Of a stretch of DNA of 46,057 bases, positions 26,114-35,129 are shown one piece after another. Location of the stretch: NCBI GenBank assembly GCA_019415335.1, contig DXKH01000032.1:1-46057 (forward strand). The letters are read 5' to 3'. The stretch is from Citrobacter sp. Its GTDB lineage: Bacteria > Pseudomonadota > Gammaproteobacteria > Enterobacterales > Enterobacteriaceae. Numbering within the stretch: position 1 is the stretch's first letter; the number at the start of each line of letters is the position of its first letter. The translations under genes were made by a program, and so were the position numbers. A model generated the notes under the pieces. That model was not told where the DNA came from. It was given only the letters and a program-made list of their open reading frames with translations, and made no database searches.

Positions 26114-26410
26114 ATGCAGGAGTACGAAAAGGGGTTCATTGCACTGGCAGTCATGGGGGCGCTGATTGCGCTGGGTAAATTGCTCAACAGTGATGAACCG
26201 ATCACCCTTCGTCTGGTGGCGGGGCGTGTCATTGTGGGCAGCGGGCTGTCACTGATTGCCGGGGGGGCGCTGTACTTTGTCCCGGATATTCATCCGCTCG
26301 CGCTGGCCGGATTTGGCTCGGCGCTGGGTATTCTGGGGCAGAATGCGGTGGAAGCCTGGCTGCGTAAGCGGGGTTTTACAGGGATTTTTAATAAAGGGGC
26401 AGGGAAATGA
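26114..26410 (+). CDS. holin
   Basis: 98 residues with three hydrophobic segments (about 6-24, 34-55, 60-78) and a charged C-terminus (AWLRKRGF..KGAGK). Followed directly by endolysin and spanin genes, so a holin that permeabilises the inner membrane at lysis. Family assignment is by position and topology. Confidence 0.8.
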   Translation: MQEYEKGFIALAVMGALIALGKLLNSDEPITLRLVAGRVIVGSGLSLIAGGALYFVPDIHPLALAGFGSALGILGQNAVEAWLRKRGFTGIFNKGAGK

Positions 26411-26748
26411 CACTGAGCGAGAAACAACAGCGCTTTACGTCAATGATTGCTTTGTTGATCCAGTATGCCAATGCCAACGGTATGTGGCTGACGTTTGGTG
26501 AAGCATACCGCACTCCGGAACAGGCTGCACTGAATGCGAAGAAAGGCAGCGGCATTTCCAACAGCCTGCACACACAGCGTCTGGCCGTGGATTTTAATCT
26601 GTTCGTGAAGGGGGAATACAAAACCCGGACGGAAGATTATCTGCCACTGGGCGAATACTGGGAATCGCTGGGTGGTTCATGGGGCGGTCGCTTCAAGTCC
26701 CGCCCTGATGGTAATCATTTCAGCCTGGAACATAACGGGGTGCGCTGA
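26407..26748 (+). CDS. endolysin, M15-family L-alanyl-D-glutamate peptidase
   Basis: 113 residues. Zinc ligands of the VanY/M15 type: H55 and D62 in SLHTQRLAVDF, and the NHFSLEH segment at 103-109; TFGEAYRTPEQA fits the substrate loop. Similar to T5-type endolysins. Cleaves the peptide stem of peptidoglycan. No signal peptide, so it needs the holin. HP1 and P2 themselves use lysozyme-type enzymes, so the lysis gene was probably exchanged. Confidence 0.9.
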   Translation: MTLSEKQQRFTSMIALLIQYANANGMWLTFGEAYRTPEQAALNAKKGSGISNSLHTQRLAVDFNLFVKGEYKTRTEDYLPLGEYWESLGGSWGGRFKSRPDGNHFSLEHNGVR

Positions 26749-27080
26749 TGGATCGCGTCGTGTCAGGCTGGTTATTCACCCTTGCTCTGGCATTTATAGC
26801 CGGCTGGAAAACGGCCGGCTGGCAGCGGGACAGTATTGATCTGACTGTCTCAAAAGCGGTCACCGCGACCGGGGAACAACTGGCTGAAATTGCCGGTTCA
26901 TCTGGTCGCCGGCTGGAAGACAAACTGGAGGCACTGAAAAATGCGCCACCGCGTGAAATTCGCACGGAAGTGGTTAAGCCGGTATTTACCAATAAGTGTC
27001 TGTCTGATGACTTTGTCCGCATGTACAACGACGCCGTCACCAGTACCGAACGTACGTTATCAGGAAAACCTGAAAACTAA
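26748..27080 (+). CDS. i-spanin (Rz-like)
   Basis: 110 residues: one N-terminal TM segment (about 7-24, GWLFTLALAFIAGWKTAGW) then a periplasmic helical domain with Lys/Glu repeats and two prolines near ALKNAPPREI. Inner-membrane half of the spanin complex that fuses inner and outer membranes at lysis. ATG overlaps the endolysin stop by one base. Confidence 0.85.
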   Translation: MDRVVSGWLFTLALAFIAGWKTAGWQRDSIDLTVSKAVTATGEQLAEIAGSSGRRLEDKLEALKNAPPREIRTEVVKPVFTNKCLSDDFVRMYNDAVTSTERTLSGKPEN

Positions 27081-27240
27081 ATGCGTCACGCAACTGCCGC
27101 GCCTGAGTGGAACGCAGGGAAAAGACGCGGCGGAATTACTGACACTTTATCTGGAGTTATACGGGCAGTGTGCTGCACGGCATAACGCGCTTGTTGATGA
27201 AATTAATTTAAGAGAGAAAGTTATTTATGGAAAAAATTAA
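26941..27240 (+). CDS. o-spanin lipoprotein (Rz1-like), nested start
   Basis: 99 residues in the +1 frame relative to the i-spanin; it starts inside that gene and runs 160 bp past its end. Basic N-terminus, hydrophobic stretch and lipobox LSAC (Cys28), then proline-containing periplasmic sequence. Outer-membrane partner of the Rz-like protein. Its end overlaps the next start by 14 bp. Confidence 0.85.
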   Translation: MRHRVKFARKWLSRYLPISVCLMTLSACTTTPSPVPNVRYQENLKTKCVTQLPRLSGTQGKDAAELLTLYLELYGQCAARHNALVDEINLREKVIYGKN

Positions 27241-27484
27241 CCTGGTTGTATGCAAAAAAGAAATTACCTTTGAACCGAATCAGACCGCTTATAATAAGTT
27301 CATCAACGATATGGCGATGGATAATAAAGTGGCACCCGCGCACAATTATCTTGTACGCATTGTGGCGGCAGAAAGTAAAGAAGCGCTGGAAGACATTCTG
27401 AAACGTCCGGGTGCAGCGCTCCAGCTTGCCGGAAAAGTGAATGAGCTTTATGCGCCAGAACTGGAAATTGAAGTAAAAAACTGA
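27227..27484 (+). CDS. tail assembly chaperone, short form
   Basis: 85 residues (MEKINLVVCKKEITFEPNQTAYNKFINDM..). Small acidic protein between tube/lysis genes and tape measure, the position of P2 E or lambda G. The last codons are GTA AAA AAC TGA, with A AAA AAC in the correct frame for -1 slippage just before the stop. Confidence 0.85.
   Translation: MEKINLVVCKKEITFEPNQTAYNKFINDMAMDNKVAPAHNYLVRIVAAESKEALEDILKRPGAALQLAGKVNELYAPELEIEVKN
27475..27481 (+). other. -1 ribosomal frameshift site A AAA AAC
   Basis: Canonical X XXY YYZ heptamer in the reading frame of the chaperone, followed directly by TGA. After slippage reading continues CTG ACA AAA.. for 64 codons to 27675. E/E' of P2 and G/GT of lambda use the same arrangement. 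Confidence 0.8.
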
Positions 27485-27675
27485 CAAAACGAGTCCGGGC
27501 AATTGAACAGAACGGACTCGAACAGTATTTAATTTTGCGTCGCCATTATTTACCACACGGTCAGGATTCCGTGGATGATATTTCCGCTGCTATCTGGCTG
27601 GATAATCGCCACTGGGAAAATATGCGAATAGCGGTTGCTAACGGAATCAGCACTGCATTTAAAGGCACGGAATGA
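27481..27675 (+). CDS. chaperone frameshift extension, DUF6890-like
   Basis: 64 residues in the -1 frame, with no suitable start of its own: starts LTKRVRAIEQNGLEQYLILRR, later LPHGQDS and a conserved AAIWLDNRHWENMRIAVANGI. It resembles the small DUF6890 family found at this place in related phages. It is expressed as an 85+64 residue fusion of about 149 residues through the slippery site. Its stop overlaps the tape-measure start (ATGA). The fusion would link the tape measure to the tube subunit, as in other tailed phages. Confidence 0.75.
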   Translation: MTKRVRAIEQNGLEQYLILRRHYLPHGQDSVDDISAAIWLDNRHWENMRIAVANGISTAFKGTE

Positions 27676-29639
27676 AACAGTTAGATTTTACATTAAGCCT
27701 GATTGATAAGCTGACGCGCCCGTTAAAACAGGCGCAGGGCAGCGTCACCGGCTTTGCGGAAAAATCAAAAGCGGCCTTTTCGCAGATTGGCGGCGGCGTG
27801 CTGGGGCTGGCCGGTACGGGGATGGCCATAAAAGGTGCGTTATCGCCGGCTATCGAAATGTACGATGCGCTGAATGATGCCGCCGCAAAAGGGATTGATA
27901 ATCAGGCATTAAAGACCGTACAGCGTGACGCGCTCCGGTTCAGCATGACCTACGGTGCCAGCGCGGTGGAGTTCGTCAAATCCACAGAGAACATTAACGC
28001 TTCCATTGCCGGCCTTACCGCCAGCGAGCTGCCGAAAGTGACGAAGGTCGCTAATACGCTGGCATTTGCCCTGAAATCCACATCCGCCGACACGGCGGAG
28101 TTCATGGGGCAGATGTACGGTAACTTTTCCGCCGATGCGGCGCGGCTGGGTAAAGTTCAGTTCGCTGAGCAACTGGCGGGAAAAATGGTGTATATGCGCA
28201 AGGTCTTCGGTACCGAAATGGGTACCATTAAAGACCTGATGGAAGGGGCGCGGGGTGTCGGTACCAACTACGGCGTCGGGCTGGATGAACAGCTGGCGGT
28301 GCTGGGACAGCTCAACCGTACGCTGGGAACAGAGGCCAGCAGCGCTTACGAAGGTTTCATGACCGGCGCGATGGAGGGAGCTAAAAAGCTGGGGCTGTCC
28401 TTCACGGACTCCACCGGCAAAATGCTGTCCATGCCTGAAATGCTGATCAAGCTGCAGGGCAAATACGGCAAAAGCCTGGAAGGGAACCTGAAAGCCCAGG
28501 CGGAGCTGGATGCGGCATTTGGTGACAGTTCAGCGGTGATAAAACATCTGTACGGCAATGTGGCGTTACTGCAGCGTAATATCACCGAACTGGGCGGCTC
28601 TGACGGGCTGAAGCGTACACAGGAGATGGCCGGGAAGCTGGTCAAGCCGTGGGATCGCTTTGTACAAATCCTTAAAGCCATTCAGACGGTGATCGGGCTG
28701 ACGTTGATCCCGGTTCTGTACCCGGTACTGAACCGCCTGGCCGATATGGGGCAGACGTTCGGACGCTGGATGCAGATGTTTCCCAACATTGCGCGGGTGA
28801 TTGGTTACGTGCAACTTGCGCTGTTTGGAGTGGCGGCAGCGGGCGCGGTGACAAATATTGTCATGGGCGTCTCAAAATTTATCCTGGTGGGACTGAAGGG
28901 ACTCTGGAGCGCCCTGATGCTGGTCACGAAGTTTTACACGGCCACGGTCTGGATTGCCTCAAAGGCTGTTGTGGCGTGGAACCTGACGCTGAAATTCCTG
29001 CGGGGTACGCTGCTGGCCGTGCGTATGGCGGCGATTATGGCCGGTATTGGCATCAACCTGATGAGCTGGCCGGTTCTGCTGGTTATCGGGGCGATTGCTC
29101 TGCTGGCAGCCGGGTGTTATCTGCTGATTAAACACTGGGATGATGTGAAAGCTGCGGTGATGAATACGGCAGCGTTTACCGCCGTGGCTGGTGTGGTGGA
29201 ATGGCTTGCCGGCGTGTTTTCCGCTGCGTGGCAATGGATCACGGACGGCTGGAACAGCTTTATTGCGCTGCTGACCGGGTTTTCACCGTCACAGGCGCTA
29301 AGCGGCATGGCCAGCGGGATTGTCTCCCTGTTTGATAACGTCTGGCAGACCATCAAAGGCGGGTTCCTGAAATCGTGGAACTGGATTGTCGGAAAGCTCA
29401 ATAAAATTCCGGGCGTCGATATTTCACTGGCGAACGAATCTCAACCGGCACTGACAACGAATACCCTTTCTACTGGCGGTGAATTAAAAGGCGTTGATAA
29501 AGGCGGTATCAGTAAAACAATTAGTAGTAATTCTAAATCAGTAACGGATAACAGCCGCAGAATTGATACTGTGAATATTTATCCAACTGAAATGATGTCG
29601 CCCGGCAAGTTAATGGAATATCAGGAGCTGGGTGTATGA
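27672..29639 (+). CDS. tape measure protein
   Basis: 655 residues. N-terminal TP901-type tape-measure region (AAFSQIGGGVLGLAGTGMAIKGALSPAIEMYDALNDAAAKG), hydrophobic segments in the middle (about 335-480), Trp-rich part (WQWITDGWNSFIALL) and a low-complexity Ser/Lys end. Sets tail length and is ejected with DNA. About 650 residues predicts a tail somewhat shorter than that of P2. Confidence 0.93.
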   Translation: MKQLDFTLSLIDKLTRPLKQAQGSVTGFAEKSKAAFSQIGGGVLGLAGTGMAIKGALSPAIEMYDALNDAAAKGIDNQALKTVQRDALRFSMTYGASAVEFVKSTENINASIAGLTASELPKVTKVANTLAFALKSTSADTAEFMGQMYGNFSADAARLGKVQFAEQLAGKMVYMRKVFGTEMGTIKDLMEGARGVGTNYGVGLDEQLAVLGQLNRTLGTEASSAYEGFMTGAMEGAKKLGLSFTDSTGKMLSMPEMLIKLQGKYGKSLEGNLKAQAELDAAFGDSSAVIKHLYGNVALLQRNITELGGSDGLKRTQEMAGKLVKPWDRFVQILKAIQTVIGLTLIPVLYPVLNRLADMGQTFGRWMQMFPNIARVIGYVQLALFGVAAAGAVTNIVMGVSKFILVGLKGLWSALMLVTKFYTATVWIASKAVVAWNLTLKFLRGTLLAVRMAAIMAGIGINLMSWPVLLVIGAIALLAAGCYLLIKHWDDVKAAVMNTAAFTAVAGVVEWLAGVFSAAWQWITDGWNSFIALLTGFSPSQALSGMASGIVSLFDNVWQTIKGGFLKSWNWIVGKLNKIPGVDISLANESQPALTTNTLSTGGELKGVDKGGISKTISSNSKSVTDNSRRIDTVNIYPTEMMSPGKLMEYQELGV

Positions 29640-29965
29640 GTGAAGCCCTTTATATTGACCTGCTTATTGAGCATGGTGACTTCTCATTAAATGCCGGTAA
29701 TGAACCTGAATTATGTAATAACCGGAAAAGTATCGGTCAGGACATTATTCACGCCATTATTGAGAGCGGATTAGCCACGCAATTAATTGCAGAGCGCAGT
29801 CCGACACTGAGGGCAGATATTTTTACACAACTGGAATTACTGGTTGAAAACGATGAGCGCATTGTGCCGGGAACGGTGGAAATCAGTGAAGAAAGCCAGA
29901 AACGGCTGTGGGTGACGGCCAGTACATACGATTTTGGCACGCTTTCGTATCAGGTGGACTTATGA
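29636..29965 (+). CDS. baseplate protein, DUF2590 type
   Basis: 109 residues; DUF2590, a gpW/gp25-like baseplate wedge protein of HP1-type phages (YIDLLIEHGDFSLNAGNEPELCNNRKSIGQDIIHAIIESGLA). Overlaps both neighbours by 4 bp. Confidence 0.85.
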   Translation: MSEALYIDLLIEHGDFSLNAGNEPELCNNRKSIGQDIIHAIIESGLATQLIAERSPTLRADIFTQLELLVENDERIVPGTVEISEESQKRLWVTASTYDFGTLSYQVDL

Positions 29966-31146
29966 CGGAAAAGCCCCAGGTAGATTTTGAAGAAGTGGTG
30001 AAAGCCAGCGGGATGCCGGTGACGGAATCTGAGGTTCGCGATCGCTTTAATGCGATTGCGGATGAGGAGGGCATCATCACCAATACGTCCCGCATGTCGC
30101 CATTTTGGCGGTTGATTACGGCCATTGTGACCGCGCCAGTGATGTGGCTGAAAGACGTTCTGGTGTTCACCGTGCTGGCCAATATGTTTGTGGCCACGGC
30201 CAGCGGGAGCATGTTGCGTCTGCTGGCCTGGGCGGTGAACGTCACGGCAAAACCGGCGAGTGCTGCACAGGGTGTGATCCGCTTCTTCAAAGAAGATGCA
30301 AAAGCTGTAGTGACGGTGAAAGCCGGGACGGTTATCCAGACAGAGCGCATTAACGGCCGTGTGTACGAACTGGCCACCACTGAGGATGTGGTGATCGCTT
30401 CCGGTGCGGCCAGCGCATTACTGCCGGTGAAAGCCACCGGCACCGGGGGCGCATATAACCTTGCGCCGGGATATTACCGCATTCTGCCGGTGGCTGTTGA
30501 CGGTGTCAGCCATGTGACCAGTGAAGAAAACTGGCTGACTGTACCGGGCGCGGATGAAGAAAGTGATGACGAGCTGCGCGAACGCTGCCGCAATCAGTTC
30601 AATCTGGTAGGGAATTACCACACTGACGCAGTTTACCGGTCGATGATTGCCGGCGTTGCAGGGCTGAGTATTGACCGGATTTTCTTTGAACATGAAGCGC
30701 CGAGGGGACCCGGTACTGCCAACGCGTATCTGTTGCTGGACAGCGGGGTGGCTTCTTCGCCGTTCGTGGATGCCGTCAATGACTATATCAACACGCAGGG
30801 GCATCACGGCCACGGTGATGATATGCAGTGCTATCCCATGCCGGAAACGCTTCATGATCTGTCCGTCACAGTTTATGTCAAAAATCTGGCCAATTTCAGC
30901 GATGAGGACAGGAAAACCCTGAAAGACGGGGTGGAGAACATGATCCGCTGTGCCTTTCGTGAGAATGCTGATTATGACGTCAGGAAGACGTGGCCATATT
31001 CGCGGTTTTCCTTTTCCCAACTGGGGCGGGAGATCCATAAGGCATTTGCGCAGACGGAATCACTGTCTTTTTCACTGGGTGATATCACCAGCGAACTGAG
31101 TGTTCCACGCCTGAAATCGCTTGCGGTGGTTGTTGAAAATGAGTGA
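29962..31146 (+). CDS. baseplate J-like protein
   Basis: 394 residues from ATG 29962 (ATGA overlap with the previous stop; the upstream open frame is a shadow). Baseplate_J domain (GTGGAYNLAPGYYRILP, VPGADEESDDELRERCRNQF, PRGPGTANAYLLLDSG). Wedge component that transmits the contraction signal. Confidence 0.93.
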   Translation: MTEKPQVDFEEVVKASGMPVTESEVRDRFNAIADEEGIITNTSRMSPFWRLITAIVTAPVMWLKDVLVFTVLANMFVATASGSMLRLLAWAVNVTAKPASAAQGVIRFFKEDAKAVVTVKAGTVIQTERINGRVYELATTEDVVIASGAASALLPVKATGTGGAYNLAPGYYRILPVAVDGVSHVTSEENWLTVPGADEESDDELRERCRNQFNLVGNYHTDAVYRSMIAGVAGLSIDRIFFEHEAPRGPGTANAYLLLDSGVASSPFVDAVNDYINTQGHHGHGDDMQCYPMPETLHDLSVTVYVKNLANFSDEDRKTLKDGVENMIRCAFRENADYDVRKTWPYSRFSFSQLGREIHKAFAQTESLSFSLGDITSELSVPRLKSLAVVVENE

Positions 31147-31726
31147 GTTCCTGAAAAAGCTGGCCGGGATGGTGCTTCCTTCCTGGATGAACAAAGGCGA
31201 GCCGGCGAAGCTGCTGAAAACGGCGCGGCGGTTCTGGACTGAGGTTTACGGCTGGGTTACGTGGCCAGTGAATCAGTTCGATCCGCTGACGTGTACGCCG
31301 GCATTACTGAACCTGCTGGCGTATGACCGCGATATTACCCGCTTTGACGGTGAACCGCTGGCATTGTTCCGTAAGCGCGTGGCGTATGCCTTTGTCAATG
31401 CGCGGGATGCCGGTTCCGTTGAGGGGTTTATCAACATCTTTGAACGGCTGGGAATTGGATACGTTGAGCTGCAGGAGCGCCAGCCGGGGATTGACTGGGA
31501 CGTGATACTGGTTCGCGTGACAGACAGCCAGATTGCGGACAACACGCAGTTGCTGATCCAGATAATTCGCCAGTACGGGCGAACATGCCGCCGTTATCAG
31601 TTTGAGGTGATCACGTCTGAAAGCCTGGCAATCCGGGCGGGGTGGGATCAGGGGGAATATGTGGCGTATCCGGCAGCGTTAAACAGTACGGAAACAGACA
31701 GCGCGACGTTCCGCGCGGGTTTATAG
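31139..31726 (+). CDS. tail protein I-like baseplate protein
   Basis: 195 residues from ATG 31139, overlapping the J gene by 8 bp. P2 gpI-like (LLKTARRFWTEVYGWVTWPVNQFDPLTCTPALLNLLAYDRDI, RKRVAYAFVNARDAGS). Links the baseplate wedge to the tail fibre encoded next. Confidence 0.88.
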   Translation: MSEFLKKLAGMVLPSWMNKGEPAKLLKTARRFWTEVYGWVTWPVNQFDPLTCTPALLNLLAYDRDITRFDGEPLALFRKRVAYAFVNARDAGSVEGFINIFERLGIGYVELQERQPGIDWDVILVRVTDSQIADNTQLLIQIIRQYGRTCRRYQFEVITSESLAIRAGWDQGEYVAYPAALNSTETDSATFRAGL

Positions 31727-31735
31727 GGAGATTTT

Positions 31736-33310
31736 ATGTCACAGACAGCTATCACACTGGCATTTGAACAGTGGAAGGCGCTGCAGGGTGCCACTGGCGA
31801 GCCTGTCCTGCTGGACGAATTTGTTTTTGCCAATGTGCCGGGACTGAACCCCGAACAACCCGTTGATCGCAGCGAGACACTGCCACCGGCCGCGCAGATT
31901 GTTCACCGACAGGCGGTCAGCCGTAAAGGTGTGGTGAATGAGAATGCCGTGGTGCATTCCGTTGTGCTGGGCGCTGATGTGGGCGATTTTTCGTTTAACT
32001 GGATCGGCCTGATTAACAAGGCCAGCGGCACGCTGGCGATGATTGTTCATGCGCCTGTCCAGCAAAAGCTGAAAACTGCAGAAGGGCAGCAGGGGAATGT
32101 CCTGACCCGTTCTTTCCTGATGGAATACAACGGCGCACAGACAGAAACCGGCATCAATACGCCCGCTGAAACCTGGCAGATTGACTTCACCGCACGCATG
32201 GGCGGAATGGATGAACGCCAGCGCATTGAAAATACAGATATTTATGGTGCGGCGGCGTTTTTTGGTAACGGGTATCTGGTCGCTAAAACCGGAAATCAGT
32301 TTTTCGTCACTAAGGGCACGGGCTATGTGGCAGGACTCCGGGCATCACTGGCTGCTAACCAGAATATAACGGTGGCAACGAAGCCAGTGAAAGTCTGGCT
32401 GGATGTGTGCTGGACGGGAACGCTGACCAGTGTCTGGAATGTGCAGAGCAAAATCACGGTGGATGCAAATCTTGCTGATTACGTTCAGAACGGGGTTCAG
32501 CATTACGTGTTTGCGGTGGCCAGCATTGATGTGGATGGCAACATCACAGATTTACGGCCAAAAGGTAGTCTGAGCGAGCAACAGGCCAGCAGTGATTTTC
32601 TGCGGAAAGATGCGAACCTTGCGGATGTTAAAGACAAGGTAAAAGCAAGAAAAAGCCTGGATCTGGGCGAACTGGCCGTTTTAAGCCGTAGTGATGTTCT
32701 GCCGGTTGGTGTTCCGCTGCCCTGGTCAACGGATATTCCACCTGCCGGGTGGGCAATTATGCAGGGACAGACTTTTGATAAGGCGGCATATCCTTTGCTG
32801 GCTGCTGCATATCCCTCGGGCGTAATTCCTGATGCGCGTGGGCGGACTATCAAAGGGAAACCAGACGGCCGCGCAGTTCTGTCCTATGAAGATGATGGCA
32901 ATAAATCCCATACCCATACAGCCAGTGCATCCAGTACCGACTTGGGTACCAAATCAACATCGTCATTTGATCACGGTACTAAAACGGCGAGTACGTTTGA
33001 CTACGGGACTAAAACAACCAATACGACAGGTGCGCATACTCATACATATGTTAAGGGGCAGGCCACTCAAAATGGAGATGTCAATAAAGGTCAGGGCGGC
33101 GATAACGTAACAACTGGCAATACAGGCTCGGCTGGCAACCATGCTCACACCGTAGCAATTGGCGCACACAGTCACACCGTAGGTATCGGTGCTCACGCTC
33201 ACACTGTAGCAATAGGCGCACACAGTCACACCATTACCGTTGCCGCGTCGGGCAACGCAGAAACGACCGTTAAGAACATTGCATTTAACTACATAGTGAG
33301 ACTTGCGTAA
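31736..33310 (+). CDS. tail fibre with His-rich metal-binding tip
   Basis: 524 residues. N-terminal DUF3751-type baseplate attachment domain ([34 protein letters not shown]), a linker with [11 protein letters not shown], a collar-like segment ([31 protein letters not shown]), then repeats: three GTK units of about ten residues near 400-432 and HTV.IGAHxH units near 466-500. Six HxH motifs are present. In T4 gp37 such motifs bind iron along the trimer axis, so a metal-clamped trimeric receptor tip is likely. It decides host range. Confidence 0.9.
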   Translation: MSQTAITLAFEQWKALQGATGEPVLLDEFVFANVPGLNPEQPVDRSETLPPAAQIVHRQAVSRKGVVNENAVVHSVVLGADVGDFSFNWIGLINKASGTLAMIVHAPVQQKLKTAEGQQGNVLTRSFLMEYNGAQTETGINTPAETWQIDFTARMGGMDERQRIENTDIYGAAAFFGNGYLVAKTGNQFFVTKGTGYVAGLRASLAANQNITVATKPVKVWLDVCWTGTLTSVWNVQSKITVDANLADYVQNGVQHYVFAVASIDVDGNITDLRPKGSLSEQQASSDFLRKDANLADVKDKVKARKSLDLGELAVLSRSDVLPVGVPLPWSTDIPPAGWAIMQGQTFDKAAYPLLAAAYPSGVIPDARGRTIKGKPDGRAVLSYEDDGNKSHTHTASASSTDLGTKSTSSFDHGTKTASTFDYGTKTTNTTGAHTHTYVKGQATQNGDVNKGQGGDNVTTGNTGSAGNHAHTVAIGAHSHTVGIGAHAHTVAIGAHSHTITVAASGNAETTVKNIAFNYIVRLA

Positions 33311-33897
33311 TGACTTTTAAAATGAGTGAAACAGATCAGACAGTTACTGTTTATAACCTGCGTTCTGATACGAATGAATTTATTGGTTCCGGTGACGCGT
33401 TTATTCCCGCACATACCGGGCTACCAGCAAACTGCACCACAATAAAGCCACCTGCAATTAAAGCAGGATTTGTGGCGATTTTTGATGCAGAGAAACAAAG
33501 ATGGATTTCCCGTGAGGATCATCGTGGTGAGGTGGTGTTTGATACAGAAAACGGTAATGAGCTGGTGATCACCGAGCCAGGCGCTTACCCGGAAGGGACA
33601 ACCACGTTAGCACCGGCTAATGTCTGGCAAAAATGGAATGGTAGGGCGTGGGTGGATGATGCGGAGGCCATGCGAATTGCATTAGCCAGCGAGGCAGACG
33701 CCGAAAAGAAAAGACTGCTTAAACAGGCCAGTGATGCCATTGCCACATTGCAGGATGCCGTTGATTTTGACATGGCGACCGAAAAAGAAGCACTGCTGCT
33801 TACCGCATGGAAAAAATACCGCGTTTTAATGAACCGTATTCAACCGGAAGATGCGCCGGATATTGTCTGGCCGGAGGTGCCTGTAAATGTGGCGTGA
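33310..33897 (+). CDS. tfa: tail fibre assembly protein (Tfa family)
   Basis: 195 residues, Caudo_TAP family (NVWQKWNGRAWVDDAEAMRIA, LLKQASDAIATLQDAVD, LLTAWKKYRVLMNRI). Chaperone for the preceding fibre; start overlaps the fibre stop by one base. In some phages Tfa stays bound at the fibre tip. Confidence 0.92.
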   Translation: MTFKMSETDQTVTVYNLRSDTNEFIGSGDAFIPAHTGLPANCTTIKPPAIKAGFVAIFDAEKQRWISREDHRGEVVFDTENGNELVITEPGAYPEGTTTLAPANVWQKWNGRAWVDDAEAMRIALASEADAEKKRLLKQASDAIATLQDAVDFDMATEKEALLLTAWKKYRVLMNRIQPEDAPDIVWPEVPVNVA

Positions 33898-34612
33898 AGC
33901 TCGCCTGGCTTTTACGGATTCGCTGGCTGCGCTCAATTGTTCCATCGTTCCGGCGCACCCGTGGATTTATGGGCTGGGACAGCAGACAGAGAACGGGGCA
34001 TATCTCAGCCCCGCCAATGCTGTCCTTTATCTGTCCGAAAGGCTCGCAGGTACTGGAGGGAATGCTGATGTGATCATCATGATGGTGGCCGGACAGTCAC
34101 AGGAAAACTTCATGGCAAGCCTCAATAATCTGGTGGAAGTATTTCCTGCACCGGCATTCACGCAGGTAAAACGGCTGGCGCAATCCGCCGCAGCGCTGGC
34201 TATTGAAAAGATGCAGATCCCTGCGAAAATCGCCGCAGCGTTACCTGCGTCCATTCCGCTGTCTGTACCAACCAGCAGGACAGCTTTATCTGCTGCGGCA
34301 ATCAGCCAGGCACAAAAGGCGGCGGGTGCCGGGTTTGATATCGAAGGGCTGAAAAAACAGCTGGGCGAGTTCACGCAGCTGCGTGACCAGCTTATCAGTG
34401 ATGTGGCCAGCGGCCTGAATGATTTACAGGGAAAAAGTGCCAGAGCGTGGGTTTTTACTGCCAGCGGAGACACCGGCACCACGTTACTGGAACTGATGAA
34501 GGACATTCCGCAGCAGTCTGCCGTTTACACCGCTGCCATGATGCTGGTTGGCGATAATCTTGATGGAATAAAGGGAATGATTCATGACTTCGATCCCGAC
34601 ACTGGCGCTTAA
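33887..34612 (+). CDS. HP1-type tail/baseplate protein, unknown
   Basis: 241 residues, overlapping tfa by 11 bp. The first 55 residues form a small domain (MWREARLAFTDSLAALN, WIYGLGQQTENGAYLSPANAVLYLS), then helical sequence with many Ala and a globular end. I know no named domain; the position between fibre genes and hub fits K139/HP1 baseplate genes. Structural role inferred. Confidence 0.75.
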   Translation: MWREARLAFTDSLAALNCSIVPAHPWIYGLGQQTENGAYLSPANAVLYLSERLAGTGGNADVIIMMVAGQSQENFMASLNNLVEVFPAPAFTQVKRLAQSAAALAIEKMQIPAKIAAALPASIPLSVPTSRTALSAAAISQAQKAAGAGFDIEGLKKQLGEFTQLRDQLISDVASGLNDLQGKSARAWVFTASGDTGTTLLELMKDIPQQSAVYTAAMMLVGDNLDGIKGMIHDFDPDTGA

Positions 34613-35129
34613 CGGCGAGGCCATACAGCTGAAGAATATGCGCGTGACAGTCTCACAGCAGTTTCAGGATAAAGACCAGTCCGGGCAGACCAGCGCAACG
34701 TCAAAATCTGAGCAGGGGGCAAAGGGCAAAGAGCTGCGTATCAGTGGCGAAATTCCCTTCAAACATCCGGAGATTCTGAAGCGTATATTTGAACTGGCCA
34801 GCGCTACCGATGGCAGCGGGAAACGACAGACATACCGCGTTGCGCATGAGGTTGCCAGAGCAGTGAATTTTCGTGAGGCTACATTCAGCGGAATGCTGGA
34901 TGCCCCGCAGCAGGACGGGAAAATGTCCTGGCTGGTGACATTCACACTGGCGGAACATATCAGCGTGCAGGAAAAGCGAGAGGCCAGGGCAACAGGTAAG
35001 ACGACCGCAAAAAAACAGACTGCCGGTAGTGCGGGACAGTCCGGTGGGCAGACGGCCGGTGAGGATGAAGAAAAAATGACGTGGTTTGAGCGCAAAGTGT
35101 TGAAACCCGTCAATGATGCTTTGGGCTAA
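34584..35129 (+). CDS. baseplate complex protein, HP1 type
   Basis: 181 residues from ATG 34584 (AAGGGAATGATTC). N-terminal globular domain (IPTLALNGEAIQLKNMRVTVSQQFQDKDQSGQTS, LRISGEIPFKHPEILKRIFELA), then a Lys/Gly/Thr-rich linker and acidic tail. Similar proteins are labelled baseplate complex protein next to the hub gene; possibly the P2 gpU/hub-adaptor equivalent. Overlaps both neighbours. Confidence 0.75.
   Translation: MTSIPTLALNGEAIQLKNMRVTVSQQFQDKDQSGQTSATSKSEQGAKGKELRISGEIPFKHPEILKRIFELASATDGSGKRQTYRVAHEVARAVNFREATFSGMLDAPQQDGKMSWLVTFTLAEHISVQEKREARATGKTTAKKQTAGSAGQSGGQTAGEDEEKMTWFERKVLKPVNDALG

Noticed and set aside
27481..27675. Independent gene between chaperone and tape measure
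   Set aside because: There is no start codon with a ribosome site at its beginning; the slippery heptamer explains the frame better.
33142..33240. Non-coding tandem repeat
   Set aside because: The 27-bp period keeps the fibre reading frame and encodes HxH repeats, so it is coding.
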